DNA of 64,000 bases from Aquabacterium sp. (GCA_023266355.1 JAHFQM010000008.1:1-64000), one strand, 5' to 3'. Positions 7,968-17,840 are shown, counted from the stretch's first letter. Translations and numbers: made by a program. The notes: generated by a model not told the origin, from the letters alone.

Positions 7968-8702
7968 TCATGCTCCTCGTTGGGATGCGGGTGCGGACGT
8001 GCGTGGGGTGCGCACGATGTGGATGGGTTGCGGCTGGTCGGCGCGTTGCTGGCCCTTGGTCGAGCAGCCATCGAAGGCGGCGGGCTCGGCCCACGCGTCG
8101 TCCAGGGCCTCGTCCTCGGGCACCTCGGTGGCCTCGATGGCGTGGCCCATCAGCTCCAGCACGGCTGCGGGGATGTGCGCGTACAGGCTGCGGCGTTTGA
8201 GCAGCGCCGCGTACAGCGCGTTGAGGATGTGGGCGAACTCGCCCGTGAAGCCCTGTGCCGCGCTGGCGTCCAGCGTGGAGGCGAACTCCATGACCAGGGG
8301 CAGGTAGTCGGGCAACTCACCGCCGTTGTCAGGCTGGAGGTGCAGGCCGGCCTGCTCGTAGGTCTGGACGAGATCGACCATGGCCTGGCCCCGCTCGCGC
8401 GAGTCGCCATGCACGTGCTCGAAGAGGTGCAGCGAGGTGGCGCGGCCGCGGTCGAACAGCTCGACGTAGTCGGACTCGACCTCGTAGCCATCGGCCCCCT
8501 CCAGCTGCGACACCAGGCGGGACAGGCCCGCCAGGCGCGCATCGTTCAGGCGCTGTTCGGTGCGCAGGGCGTCCAGCAGTTCGCCCAGGTGGGCGCGCAG
8601 GGCGGCGTCGGGGTAGGCCAGCAAGCGCGCCAGGGCCCGCAGGCTGCGCGCCGCCGTGCGGACGCTGGGGCCGCGCTGGATGTGGTTCAACAGGCTGCTC
8701 AT
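7968..8702 (-). CDS. narJ: Nitrate reductase molybdenum cofactor assembly chaperone
   Basis: 244-residue TorD/NarJ-family cytoplasmic chaperone. It binds apo-NarG and lets the molybdenum cofactor be inserted before NarGH docks on NarI. Recognisable segments are LARLLAYPDAALRAHL near the N-terminus and the conserved DYVELFDRGRATSLHLFEHVHGDSRERGQAM block (about residues 78-108). The last 40 residues are Pro/Gln/Ser rich and probably disordered. Two bases separate it from narH and one from narI. Confidence 0.93.
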   Translation of the reverse strand: MSSLLNHIQRGPSVRTAARSLRALARLLAYPDAALRAHLGELLDALRTEQRLNDARLAGLSRLVSQLEGADGYEVESDYVELFDRGRATSLHLFEHVHGDSRERGQAMVDLVQTYEQAGLHLQPDNGGELPDYLPLVMEFASTLDASAAQGFTGEFAHILNALYAALLKRRSLYAHIPAAVLELMGHAIEATEVPEDEALDDAWAEPAAFDGCSTKGQQRADQPQPIHIVRTPRTSAPASQRGA

Positions 8703-8704
8703 GC

Positions 8705-10228
8705 TCAGACCTCCGACTTGATGGGGATGGTGCGCTTCTTCTTGGCGCCGAACAGGCTGGTCTCGGTCTGCCCGTCGGAGCAGCCGTTGCCGAAGGAGAA
8801 GCCGCAGCCGCCGCGCAGGTCGAAGGCGTCTTCGGCGTACTCGCGGTGGGCGGTGGGGATGACGAAGCGGTCCTCGTAGTTGGCGATGCCCATGATCTGG
8901 TACATGTCCTCGACCAGCGCGGGCGTCAGGCCCACCTGCTCGATGGCCTTCACGTTGGCCTCGCCATCGACGTGCTTGCCGCGCATGTAGGCGCGCATGG
9001 CCAGCATGCGTTCCAGCGCGCGCGACACCGGGGCCACGTCGCCGGCCGTCATCAGGTTGGCCAGGTACTTCAGCGGGATGCGCAACTGGTTGACGTCCGG
9101 GATCTCGCCATTGGTGCCGACGTGGCCGGCGTTGGCCGCGGCCTGGATGGGCGAGAGCGGCGGCACGTACCAGACCATGGGCAGCGTGCGGTACTCGGGG
9201 TGCAGGGGCAGGGCCACCTTCCAGTCCACGGCCATCTTGTAGACGGGGCTGTTGCGGGCGGCGGTCAGCCAGGCCTCGGGGATGCCGTCGGCGCGGGCCT
9301 GCTCGATCACCTTGGGGTCGTGCGGGTCCAGGAAGATGTCGAGCTGCGCCTGGTAGAGGTCGCGGTCGTGCTCGGTGCTGGCGGCCTGCTCGATGCGGTC
9401 GGCGTCGTACAGCAGCACACCCAGGTAGCGGATGCGGCCCACGCAGGTCTCAGAGCACACGGTGGGCTGGCCGGCCTCGATGCGCGGGTAGCAGAAGATG
9501 CACTTCTCGGCCTTGCCGCTTTGCCAGTTGTAGTAGATCTTCTTGTAGGGGCAGCCGCTCACGCACATGCGCCAGCCGCGGCACTTGTCCTGGTCGATCA
9601 GCACGATGCCGTCTTCCTCGCGCTTGTAGATCGAGCCCGAGGGGCAGGAGGCCACGCACGCCGGGTTGAGGCAGTGCTCGCACAGGCGCGGCAGGTACAT
9701 CATGAAGGTGTTCTCGAACTGGCCGTAGATGTCCTTTTGCACATCCTCGAAGTTCGCGTCCTTGCTGCGCTTGCTGAACTCGCCGCCCAGGATCTCTTCC
9801 CAGTTCGGGCCCCACTCGATCTTCTCCATGCGCTTGCCGGTGATCAGGCTGCGCGGGCGGGCGGTGGGTGCGGCCTTGCTTTTCGGGGCCGACTGCAGGT
9901 GCTCGTAGTCGAAAGTGAAGGGCTCGTAGTAGTCGTCGATCTGCGGCAGGTTGGGGTTGGCGAAGATCTTCATCAGCAGGCTGAGCTTGCCGCCCTGGCG
10001 GGGCTGGATCGAGCCATCGGGTTTGCGGACCCAGCCGCCTTTCCACTTCTCCTGGTTCTCCCACTCCTTGGGGTAGCCGATGCCGGGCTTGGTCTCGACG
10101 TTGTTGAACCAGGCGTACTCGACGCCGGGGCGGTTGGTCCAGACGTTCTTGCAGGTCACCGAGCAGGTGTGGCAACCGATGCACTTGTCCAGGTTGAGGA
10201 CCATGCCGATCTGTGCGCGGACTTTCAT
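8705..10228 (-). CDS. narH: Respiratory nitrate reductase beta subunit (Fe-S)
   Basis: 507-residue electron-transfer subunit with four Fe-S clusters linking NarI haems to NarG. Cysteine motifs are seen near the N-terminus (CIGCHTCSVTC) and in the middle (CEHCLNPACVASCP, then CRGWRMCVSGCP, then CIFCYPRIEAGQPTVCSETC). The Trp in CRGWRMC replaces a cysteine, as at the [3Fe-4S] site of E. coli NarH. Length matches the family. The ATG has a good AAGGAG upstream. Confidence 0.96.
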   Translation of the reverse strand: MKVRAQIGMVLNLDKCIGCHTCSVTCKNVWTNRPGVEYAWFNNVETKPGIGYPKEWENQEKWKGGWVRKPDGSIQPRQGGKLSLLMKIFANPNLPQIDDYYEPFTFDYEHLQSAPKSKAAPTARPRSLITGKRMEKIEWGPNWEEILGGEFSKRSKDANFEDVQKDIYGQFENTFMMYLPRLCEHCLNPACVASCPSGSIYKREEDGIVLIDQDKCRGWRMCVSGCPYKKIYYNWQSGKAEKCIFCYPRIEAGQPTVCSETCVGRIRYLGVLLYDADRIEQAASTEHDRDLYQAQLDIFLDPHDPKVIEQARADGIPEAWLTAARNSPVYKMAVDWKVALPLHPEYRTLPMVWYVPPLSPIQAAANAGHVGTNGEIPDVNQLRIPLKYLANLMTAGDVAPVSRALERMLAMRAYMRGKHVDGEANVKAIEQVGLTPALVEDMYQIMGIANYEDRFVIPTAHREYAEDAFDLRGGCGFSFGNGCSDGQTETSLFGAKKKRTIPIKSEV

Positions 10229-10246
10229 GTTCTGTTCTCCTTGCGA

Positions 10247-13200
10247 TCAGACGTGGGCCGAGGTGGTGGTGGTGGCGGCTTCGCCATCCAGCCAGTCCAC
10301 CTTGTTCATCTTGCGCACCAGCACGAACTCGTCGCGGTTGGTGCCGATGGTCCCGTAGTAGTTGAAGCCGTAGCTCAGCTGGGCGTAGCCGCCGATCATG
10401 TGGGTGGGCTTGAGCACGATGCGCGTGACCGAGTTGTGGATGCCACCGCGGGTGCCGGTGATCTCCGAGCCCGGCGTGTTGATGATCTTTTCCTGGGCGT
10501 GGTACATCATCACCATGCCGGGTTTGACGCGCTGGCTCACCACCGCGCGGGCCGCGATGGCGCCGTTGGTGTTGAACAGCTCCACCCAGTCGTTGTCCAC
10601 GATGCCGGCGCGCTTGGCGTCGTCCTCGCTCAGCCAGATGACGGGGCCGCCGCGGTTGAGCGTCAGCATCATCAGGTTGTCGGTGTAGGTCGAGTGGATG
10701 CCCCACTTCTGGTGCGGGGTGATGAAGTTGAGCGCGATCTCCTGGTGGCCGTTGGGCTTGCGACCGGCGATGTCGTCCAGCGTCTTCAAGTCCACCGGCG
10801 GGCGGTAGCACACGAAGCCTTCGCCGAAGGCCTGCATCCAGGGGTGGTCCTGGTAGAACTGCTGGCGGCCGGTGAGGGTGCGCCATGGGATCAGCTCGTG
10901 CACGTTGGTGTAGCCGGCGTTGTACGAGACCTTCTCGCTCTCCAGCCCCGACCAGGTCGGCGAAGAAATGATCTTGCGCGGCTGCGCCTGGATGTCGCGG
11001 AAGCGGATCTTCTCGTCCTCGCGGTGCAGCGCCAGGTGGGCGTGCTCGCGGCCGGTCTGTTTGCTCAAGGCCTCCCAGGCCTTGACGGCGACGTGGCCGT
11101 TGGTCTCGGGCGCCAGCATCATCACCACCTCGGCGGCGTCGATGTCGGTCTCGATCTTCGGCATGCCTTGCGACACGCCTTCTTCGCGCACGACCCCGTT
11201 GAGCTCGCCCAGCTGCCTGACCTCGTCCTGCGTGTTCCAGCCGATGCCCTTGCCGCCATTGCCCAGCTTGTTCATCAGCGGGCCGAGGGACGTGAAGCGC
11301 TTGAAGGTGTTGGGGTAGTCGCGCTCGACCACGGTGATCTGCGGCGCGGTCTTGCCCGGGATGAGCTCGATCTCGCCCCGCTTCCAGTCCTGCACGCCGA
11401 AGGGTTGGGCCATCTCGGCGGGCGTGTCGTGCATCAGCGGGGTCAGCACGACTTCCTTCTCGACGCCCAGGTGGCCCACGCAGACCTCGCTGAACTTCTT
11501 GGCGAAGCCCTTGTAGATGTCCCAGTCGGAGCGGGCTTCCCAGGCCGGGTCCACCGCCGTGGACAGCGGGTGGATGAAGGGGTGCATGTCGCTGGTGTTG
11601 AGGTCGTTCTTCTCGTACCAGGTGGCGGTGGGCAGCACGATGTCCGAGTACAGGCAGGTCGTGCTCATGCGGAAGTCGAGCGTGACCAGCAGGTCGAGCT
11701 TGCCTTCGGGCGCTTGGGCGTGCCAGACCACCTCTTCGGGCTTGGCTTCGTCGGCGCCCAGGTCCTTGCCCTGCACGCCGTGGGTGGTGCCCAGCAGGTG
11801 CTTGAGGAAGTACTCGTGGCCCTTGCCGGACGAGCCCAGCAGGTTGGAGCGCCACACGAAGAGGTTGCGCGGCCAGTTGTCGGGGTGATCGGGGTCGGTG
11901 CAGGACAGCTTGAGCGAGCCGTCTTGGAGCGAGGCCACCACGTGGTCCTTCGGGTCCAGGCCCTTGGCCGCTGCCTCGTGCACCACCTTCAGCGGGTTGG
12001 TCTGCAGCTGCGGGGCCGAGGGCAGCCAGCCCATGCGTTCGGCGCGCACGTTGTAGTCGATCATGCTGCCGCCGAACTTCGACTTGTCGGCCAGCGGCGA
12101 GAGGATCTCGTCCAGGCCGAGCTTTTCATAGCGCCACTGGTCGGTGTGGGCGTAGAAGAAGCTGGTCGAGTTCTGCTGGCGCGGCGGGCGCGACCAGTCG
12201 AGCGCGAAGGCCAGTGCCGTCCAGCCGGTTTGCGGGCGCAGCTTTTCCTGGCCCACGTAGTGCGCCCAGCCGCCGCCGCTCTGGCCGATGCAGCCGCACA
12301 TCATCAGCATGTTGATGATGCCGCGGTAGTTCATGTCGCAGTGGTACCAGTGGTTCATGGCCGCGCCGATGATGACCATGGACTTGCCCTTGGTCTTGTC
12401 GGCGTTGTCGGCGAACTGGCGGGCCACGGTCAGCAACTGGGCGCGGGGCACGCCGGTGATCTGCTCCTGCCAGGCCGGGGTGTAGGCGGCGTTGTCGTCG
12501 AGGCTGCGGGCGCCGTTGTCCACCAGCACGCCATCGCGGTCGGTCAGGCCACGGAAAACGCCGTAGCTGGCCAGCTGCAGGTCATAGACGGTGGCCACCC
12601 AGACCTCGCGGGCCTGGCCCGCATCCTGGCCCTGACCTTGGACGGTGATGCGCTGCATGGGCACGTGGCGCAGCAGCACCGAGCCTTGCTTGTTCGAATC
12701 GAAGCCGGGGGAATCGATGCCGCCGAAGTAGGGGAAGGCCACGGCTTGCGTGTCGGCCCGGCGCGTCTCGGCGTGCTGTTCGTCTTCCAGCGTCGAGAGC
12801 TTGAGCTTGACCTCGCGGCCCTCAGTGGCCTCCTTGGCTTCGAGGTTCCATTGACCTTGGTCGGGGCGGCCTTCCGCGCCCCAGCGGAAGCCGATCGAGC
12901 CCTGTGGCACCACGATGCGGCCTTCGCCGTCACAGGCCAGGGTCTTCCATTCGGCGTTGTGGCTGGCGTCACCGCTGAGGTCGCTGGCGCGCAGGTAGCG
13001 GTGTGGCACCAGGGCCTTGCCCGCGGGGGTGTCCTGCTCCTGCAGCATCACCAGCATGGGCAGGTCGGTGTAGCGGCGGGCGTAGTCGTCGAAGTAGCTG
13101 CTGCGCTTGTCCACGTAGAACTCGCGCAGGATGGTGTGGCCCATGGCCATGGCCACGGCCGCGTCGGTGCCCTGTTTGGGGTGCATCCAGATGTCGGCCA

Positions 13201-14071
13201 GCTTGGCGACTTCCGAATAGTCGGGCGTGACGGCGACCGTCTTGGCGCCCTTGTAGCGCACCTCGGTGAAGAAGTGGGCGTCCGGCGTGCGGGTCTGGGG
13301 CACGTTGGAGCCCCAGGCGATGATGAAGTTCGAGTTGTACCAGTCGGCCGATTCGGGCACGTCGGTCTGCTCGCCCCAGACCTGCGGGCTGGCCGGTGGC
13401 AGGTCGCAGTACCAGTCGTAAAACGACATGCACACGCCACCGATCAGGCTCAGGTAGCGGCTGCCCGCGGCGTAGGACACCATCGACATCGCCGGGATGG
13501 GCGAGAAGCCGATGATGCGGTCCGGGCCGTGCTGCTTGATGGTGTGGACGTTGGCCGAGGCGATGATCTCGTTGACCTCGTCCCAGGTGGTGCGCACGAA
13601 GCCACCGAGGCCGCGCTGCTTTTGCCAGCTGCGGCGGATGTCGTCGCTGGCCATCAGGGCCGACCAGGCATCGACCGGCGACTTGGCCACGGTCCGCGCC
13701 GCGCGCCAGTGCTTGAGCAACTCGCCGCGCACCATCGGGTGCTTGACGCGGTTGGCGCTGTAGAGGTACCAGCTGTAGGAGGCGCCGCGGGCGCAGCCAC
13801 GCGGCTCGTGGTTGGGCAGGTCGGGGCGGGTGCGGGGGTAGTCCGTCTGCTGGGTTTCCCAGGTGACGATGCCGCCCTTGACGTAGATCTTCCACGAGCA
13901 GGAGCCCGTGCAGTTCGTGCCGTGGGTGGAGCGCACGATCTTGTCGTGCTGCCAGCGGCTGCGGTAGGCGTCTTCCCAGGTGCGGTCTTCGCCCGTGGTG
14001 ACGCCGTGGCCGTCAGAGAAGCCTTCCTTCGCTTGCGAGAAGAAGGTCAGTCGGTCCAGGAAGTGGCTCAT
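10247..14071 (-). CDS. narG: Respiratory nitrate reductase alpha subunit (Mo-bisMGD)
   Basis: 1274-residue membrane-bound nitrate reductase catalytic subunit, reducing nitrate to nitrite on the cytoplasmic side. The FS0 cluster ligands are at H50, C54, C58 and C93 (HGTNCTGSCSW and RGCARGAS), the same numbers as in E. coli NarG. There is no cleavable signal; the N-terminus is the remnant type found in NarG. The family Mo-ligand region (YNSNFIIAWGSNVPQTRTPDAHF) is present. It follows narK2 by 28 bp and precedes narH by 18 bp. Confidence 0.97.
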   Translation of the reverse strand: MSHFLDRLTFFSQAKEGFSDGHGVTTGEDRTWEDAYRSRWQHDKIVRSTHGTNCTGSCSWKIYVKGGIVTWETQQTDYPRTRPDLPNHEPRGCARGASYSWYLYSANRVKHPMVRGELLKHWRAARTVAKSPVDAWSALMASDDIRRSWQKQRGLGGFVRTTWDEVNEIIASANVHTIKQHGPDRIIGFSPIPAMSMVSYAAGSRYLSLIGGVCMSFYDWYCDLPPASPQVWGEQTDVPESADWYNSNFIIAWGSNVPQTRTPDAHFFTEVRYKGAKTVAVTPDYSEVAKLADIWMHPKQGTDAAVAMAMGHTILREFYVDKRSSYFDDYARRYTDLPMLVMLQEQDTPAGKALVPHRYLRASDLSGDASHNAEWKTLACDGEGRIVVPQGSIGFRWGAEGRPDQGQWNLEAKEATEGREVKLKLSTLEDEQHAETRRADTQAVAFPYFGGIDSPGFDSNKQGSVLLRHVPMQRITVQGQGQDAGQAREVWVATVYDLQLASYGVFRGLTDRDGVLVDNGARSLDDNAAYTPAWQEQITGVPRAQLLTVARQFADNADKTKGKSMVIIGAAMNHWYHCDMNYRGIINMLMMCGCIGQSGGGWAHYVGQEKLRPQTGWTALAFALDWSRPPRQQNSTSFFYAHTDQWRYEKLGLDEILSPLADKSKFGGSMIDYNVRAERMGWLPSAPQLQTNPLKVVHEAAAKGLDPKDHVVASLQDGSLKLSCTDPDHPDNWPRNLFVWRSNLLGSSGKGHEYFLKHLLGTTHGVQGKDLGADEAKPEEVVWHAQAPEGKLDLLVTLDFRMSTTCLYSDIVLPTATWYEKNDLNTSDMHPFIHPLSTAVDPAWEARSDWDIYKGFAKKFSEVCVGHLGVEKEVVLTPLMHDTPAEMAQPFGVQDWKRGEIELIPGKTAPQITVVERDYPNTFKRFTSLGPLMNKLGNGGKGIGWNTQDEVRQLGELNGVVREEGVSQGMPKIETDIDAAEVVMMLAPETNGHVAVKAWEALSKQTGREHAHLALHREDEKIRFRDIQAQPRKIISSPTWSGLESEKVSYNAGYTNVHELIPWRTLTGRQQFYQDHPWMQAFGEGFVCYRPPVDLKTLDDIAGRKPNGHQEIALNFITPHQKWGIHSTYTDNLMMLTLNRGGPVIWLSEDDAKRAGIVDNDWVELFNTNGAIAARAVVSQRVKPGMVMMYHAQEKIINTPGSEITGTRGGIHNSVTRIVLKPTHMIGGYAQLSYGFNYYGTIGTNRDEFVLVRKMNKVDWLDGEAATTTTSAHV

Positions 14072-14099
14072 GTTGTGACTCCGAGGGGGAAGGTGGGGA

Positions 14100-15542
14100 T
14101 CAGCAGGGTTGCTCGGCGTCGCGGCGGGCGTAGAACCACCAGGTCGTCACGATGCAAACCACGTAGAAGCCGATGAAGGTGAACAGGGCCAGCTCGGGGC
14201 CGCCGGTGGCCGCGATGGCCGAGCCGTAGCTCTTGGGGATGAAGAAGCCGCCATAGGCCGCGAAGGCCGCGGTGAAGCCCAGCACGGCGGCCGCTTCGGT
14301 GTTGGCCTCCTTGACGGCCGCGGCCTGGGCCACCTCGTCGTTGCGGGGCACGCTGTGCGTCTTCAGGTTCAGGAAGATCACCGGGATCATCCGGAAGGTC
14401 GAGCCGTTGCCGATGCCGGTGGTCAGGAAGAGCACCAGGAACATCAGGAAGAAGCCGGTGAAGCTGCCGTCGTGCGGACCCACGGGCAAGGCCCAGGCGC
14501 TGCCGGTGGTCTTGGGCAGGAAGAACAGCACGCCCACCACGGCCAGGGCCATCACGGTGAAGTTCCAGAAGGTCACGCGGGCACCGCCGAGCTGGTCGGC
14601 CAGCCAGCCGCCCACCGGCCGGATCAGCGCGCCCACCAGCGGCCCGATCCAGGCGTAGGCCAGCGGGTTGACGTCCTTGAACTGCGACTTGATCAGCAGC
14701 GGGAAGCCCGCGGCATAGCCGATGAAGGAGCCGAAGGTGCCCAGGTAGAGCAGGCACATCAACCAGTTGTGCTTGTTGCGGAAGATGGCGGCCTGCGCGG
14801 CGAACGAGGCCTTGGCATCGGCGATGTCGTTCATGAAGAACCACGCGACCACGCTGGCCAGCACGATCCAGGGGACCCAGACGAAGGCCGCGTTCTGCGC
14901 CCACACCTCGACGTGCTGACCGGCCTTGTTGACGATGCTTTGCGACTCACCGCCGAAGACACCGAACACGCCCACCGAAATGATGATGGGGCTGAGGAAC
15001 TGCACCACCGACACGCCCAGGTTGCCCAGGCCGGCGTTGACGCCCAGGGCCGAACCTTTGCGCTCCTTCGGGAAGAAGAAGCTGATGTTGGCCATGCTGG
15101 AGCTGAAGTTGCCGCCGCCCAGGCCGCACAGCAGCGCCAGCACCAGCATGGTCGGGTAGGGCGTGGTCGGGTCCTGCACCGCGAAGCCGATGCCGATGGC
15201 CGGGATCAGCAGCGAAGCCGTCGAGATCGCCGTCCAGCGCCGCCCGCCGAACACCGGCACCATGAAGGAGTAGAAGATGCGCAGCGTGGCGCCCGACAGG
15301 GCCGGCGCGGCGGCCAGCCAGAACAACTGGTTGGTCGAGTACTTGAAGCCCATCATGGGCAGGTTCACGGCGACCACGCTCCACAGCTGCCAAACGGCAA
15401 AGGCCAGGAAGAGCGCGGGCACCGAGATCCAGAGGTTGAGTTTGGCGACGGCCTGGCCTTCGGTTTCCCAGAAGGCCTTGTCTTCCGGGGTCCAGACCGT
15501 CAGCGTCCGAGCGGATCGGGCGCTTGCGTGGGGGGAGCTCAT
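14100..15542 (-). CDS. narK: Nitrate/nitrite transporter, NarK2 type
   Basis: 480-residue major facilitator of the nitrate-nitrite porter family, closest in sequence feel to E. coli NarK: TPEDKAFWETEGQAVAKLNLWISVPALFLAF at the N-terminus, then GGRRWTAISTASLLIPAIGIGFAVQD, and both nitrate-signature regions (SSMANISFFFPKERKGSALGVNAGLGNLGVS and AAYGGFFIPKSYG). This type is regarded as a nitrate/nitrite antiporter. The SD (AAGGAGA) lies inside a small TTCTCC-gaa-GGAGAA dyad. It lies 36 bp behind the first transporter gene and 28 bp ahead of narG. Confidence 0.92.
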   Translation of the reverse strand: MSSPHASARSARTLTVWTPEDKAFWETEGQAVAKLNLWISVPALFLAFAVWQLWSVVAVNLPMMGFKYSTNQLFWLAAAPALSGATLRIFYSFMVPVFGGRRWTAISTASLLIPAIGIGFAVQDPTTPYPTMLVLALLCGLGGGNFSSSMANISFFFPKERKGSALGVNAGLGNLGVSVVQFLSPIIISVGVFGVFGGESQSIVNKAGQHVEVWAQNAAFVWVPWIVLASVVAWFFMNDIADAKASFAAQAAIFRNKHNWLMCLLYLGTFGSFIGYAAGFPLLIKSQFKDVNPLAYAWIGPLVGALIRPVGGWLADQLGGARVTFWNFTVMALAVVGVLFFLPKTTGSAWALPVGPHDGSFTGFFLMFLVLFLTTGIGNGSTFRMIPVIFLNLKTHSVPRNDEVAQAAAVKEANTEAAAVLGFTAAFAAYGGFFIPKSYGSAIAATGGPELALFTFIGFYVVCIVTTWWFYARRDAEQPC

Positions 15543-15578
15543 GGGGTTCTCCTTCGGAGAAGGTGGGGATGCGGGGGA

Positions 15579-16874
15579 TCAGGCGCGGGCGCCCGAGGGG
15601 GAGGTCGATGTGGAAGGCCGAGTGGAGGGCGATTCGCCACGGAGGACATCGCGGGTGCGCACCTCGGTGAAGTACATCCAGATCAGCGAGACCCAGACCA
15701 CGCCGTACAGCAACATGAAGGCGCTGGAGCGCACGCCGGTGAGGTCGAGCAGGTAGCCGAACATGATGGGCAGCACGAAGCCCCCCATGCCGCCGGCCAG
15801 GCCGACGATGCCGGAGACGGTGCCGATGTTGTCCGGGTAGTCGTCGCTGATGTACTTGAAGACGCTGGCCTTGCCGAAGGCGAAAGCCACGCCCAGCACG
15901 GCCATCAGGGCGGTGAAGGTGTAGACGTTCAGGCCGATGTGGAAGGTCTGCGGGCCATTGACCGTCAGGATGGTGAAGTCGGTTTGCGGGTAGCTCAGCA
16001 GGAACAGGCAGATCCAGCTCACCCACAGCACCCACCAGGTCACCTGGTGCGCGCCGTGCTTGTCGGACAGCCAGCCGCCGATGGCGCGCAGCACGCCGCC
16101 GGGCAGGGAGAAGCAGGCGGCCAGGAGCGCGGCCACGCGGATGTCCAGGCCGAACTCACCGGCGTAGTACTGCACCATCCACAGGCTCAGGCCCACATAG
16201 CCGCCGAAAACGATGCTGTAGTACTGGCAGTACTTGAGCACGCGCGGGTCTTTCAGGGCCTGGAGCTGCGCCATGAAGCCGCCTTTGGCCGCGGGCACCA
16301 GGTGGGCCGGGTCGCTCGCACTGCCCAGCCAGAACACGATGGCCGCCCCGAGCATGATGGCCGCATAGACCTGCGGCACCATGGCCCAGCCAAAGGCCAC
16401 GACCAGGGCTGGCGCCACGAACTTGTTCACCGCGGCGCCCGAGTTGCCGGCGCCGAACACGCCCATGGCGAAGCCTTGCTTTTCACGGGGGAACCAGCGC
16501 GCCACATAGGGCGTGCCCACCGAGAACGAGCCGCCGGCCAGGCCCACGAACAGGCCCAGCACAAGGAAGTGCCAGTAGGCGGTGGCATAGGTCATCAGCC
16601 AGATCGGCACCACGCACAGCAGCATGGTGATGAACAGCACGATGCGGCCGCCGAAGCGGTCGGTCCAGATGCCCAGGGGCACGCGCACCAGCGAGCCGGT
16701 CAGCACGGGCGTGGCCGTCAGCAGACCGAACTGCGTGGCCGTCAGGCCGAGTTGTTTCTTGAGCGGGATCCCGATGACCCCGAACATCATCCACACCATG
16801 AAGCACACCGTGAAGGCCAGTGTGCTGACGACGAGGACGCTGAGGGCTTTGCTTCTGTTTTGCGTGTTCGACAT
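15579..16874 (-). CDS. narK1: Nitrate transporter, NarK1 type
   Basis: 431-residue major facilitator with twelve membrane helices (LGLTATQFGLLTATPVLTGSLVRVPLGIWTDRFGGR; GAGNSGAAVNKFVAP; GIVGLAGGMGGFVLP). It belongs to the shorter NarK1/NasA branch, thought to work as a nitrate/H+ symporter, and complements the NarK2 type next to it; the two occur as a fused pair in Paracoccus. The start at 16874 has AAGGA at good spacing; an ATG six codons upstream has none. The C-terminus ends in a Ser/Thr/Arg-rich tail. It is the first gene of the nar operon, with an FNR-like box about 110 bp upstream. Confidence 0.9.
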   Translation of the reverse strand: MSNTQNRSKALSVLVVSTLAFTVCFMVWMMFGVIGIPLKKQLGLTATQFGLLTATPVLTGSLVRVPLGIWTDRFGGRIVLFITMLLCVVPIWLMTYATAYWHFLVLGLFVGLAGGSFSVGTPYVARWFPREKQGFAMGVFGAGNSGAAVNKFVAPALVVAFGWAMVPQVYAAIMLGAAIVFWLGSASDPAHLVPAAKGGFMAQLQALKDPRVLKYCQYYSIVFGGYVGLSLWMVQYYAGEFGLDIRVAALLAACFSLPGGVLRAIGGWLSDKHGAHQVTWWVLWVSWICLFLLSYPQTDFTILTVNGPQTFHIGLNVYTFTALMAVLGVAFAFGKASVFKYISDDYPDNIGTVSGIVGLAGGMGGFVLPIMFGYLLDLTGVRSSAFMLLYGVVWVSLIWMYFTEVRTRDVLRGESPSTRPSTSTSPSGARA

Positions 16875-16982
16875 GGTCCATTCCTTTGCCATGTCGGGCA
16901 GTGTCAGAAGTTCAGCGCTGCGTGGGTATCCTCCGTTGGACGAGGTGGGGTCGTCCGAAAGGTGTAGTTCCTGGGGTCAGGT

Positions 16983-16996
16983 TTGATCTGGGTCAG
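16983..16996 (-). promoter_or_regulatory. FNR-like box upstream of narK1
   Basis: CTGACCCAGATCAA on the minus strand, 8 of 10 matches to TTGATNNNNATCAA. It lies about 110 bp before the narK1 start and overlaps the narL stop codon. The position suits anaerobic activation of the nar operon. No convincing NarL heptamer array was recognised. Confidence 0.55.
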
Positions 16997-17730
16997 ATGG
17001 CGCTGTCGCCGGACGCCAGCACCGCGGCCTGCACGCGCGAGCTCAGGTTCAGCTTGCGCAGGATGTGCTGCACGTGGATCTTCACCGTCGTCTCGGCGAT
17101 GTCCAGGGTGCGGGCGATTTCCTTGTTGCTGGCGCCGCGGGCGATCTCGCGCAGGATGTCGCGCTCGCGCGGCGACAGGCGCGACAGCGGGTGCGGCGTG
17201 GCCGGAGCGGCCGAGGCGGTCGGCGCGGCAGGTGTCGCTGGTGTTGCAGATGAGGCCAGCTCGGGCTCGACCGGCAAAGGCGGTGCGCCGACCGGTGCGC
17301 CCCCGACCGCATGGCGGTAGGCCGCCACCAGCTTGCTCGTCATTTCGGGCGACACCGCCGATTCGCCGCGGTGCACCGCCTCGATGGCGTCGATCAGGTC
17401 CTGCCCCTCCACCGTCTTGAGCAGGTAGCCGCTGGCGCCGCGCGACAGGGCCAGGGCCAGGTCGTCGGCGTCTTCGCTGACGGTCAGCATCAGCACCTTG
17501 GGCGCAGGCTGCAGGGCCAGCAACTGCGGCAGGGCGTCGATGCCGTGCACGCCGGGCAGGTGGTTGTCCAGCAGCACGACGTCGGGCTGGTGCTGGGCGG
17601 CGTGGCGCAGGGCTTCACCCGCATCGGCGGCCTCGGCCACCACGGTGACGCGCTCGTCGCGGGCCAGCAGGGCCATCAGGCCACGGCGGAAGAGGGTGTG
17701 GTCATCGACCACGAGCAGGCGGATGGGCAT
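16993..17730 (-). CDS. narL: Nitrate/nitrite response regulator NarL
   Basis: 245-residue NarL/FixJ-type response regulator. The receiver domain (1-120) has acidic D9/D10, phospho-acceptor D55 (VVLLDNHLPG), T83 and K105. An Ala/Pro-rich linker of about 45 residues is longer than in E. coli NarL, and a LuxR-type helix-turn-helix follows (LSPRERDILREIARGASNKEIARTLDIAETTVKIHVQHILRKL split over about 180-225). It is expected to be phosphorylated by NarX, encoded 3 kb away on the other strand. It is immediately upstream of narK1 on the same strand and may read through into the nar operon. Confidence 0.92.
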   Translation of the reverse strand: MPIRLLVVDDHTLFRRGLMALLARDERVTVVAEAADAGEALRHAAQHQPDVVLLDNHLPGVHGIDALPQLLALQPAPKVLMLTVSEDADDLALALSRGASGYLLKTVEGQDLIDAIEAVHRGESAVSPEMTSKLVAAYRHAVGGAPVGAPPLPVEPELASSATPATPAAPTASAAPATPHPLSRLSPRERDILREIARGASNKEIARTLDIAETTVKIHVQHILRKLNLSSRVQAAVLASGDSAI

Positions 17731-17765
17731 GGCGTGTCAGGGGAGGCGGGTGAAGGCGTGAACCT

Positions 17766-17779
17766 TTGATGCAGGGCAA
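17766..17779. promoter_or_regulatory. FNR-like box between narL and the nitronate monooxygenase-like gene
   Basis: TTGATGCAGGGCAA, 8 of 10 matches to the FNR consensus. It lies 36 bp from the narL start and 62 bp from the divergent flavoprotein start, so it could serve either promoter. The right half site (GGCAA) is degenerate. Confidence 0.4.
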
Positions 17780-17840
17780 GCCGGTCGGGGTGCTGGCGCG
17801 CTTACGCTGCGCCGACCCCTTGCTGCCCTGATTGTCTGCC

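Noticed and set aside
8846..14176. A 1776-residue open frame on the plus strand
   Set aside because: It is antisense to narH and narG, which are unmistakable. Its translation is low-complexity Val/Ala/His/Gly/Leu, a usual mirror of high-GC coding DNA.
14109..16967. A 952-residue open frame on the plus strand
   Set aside because: Antisense shadow of both narK genes, with His/Gly/Glu/Gln-rich composition and no domain.
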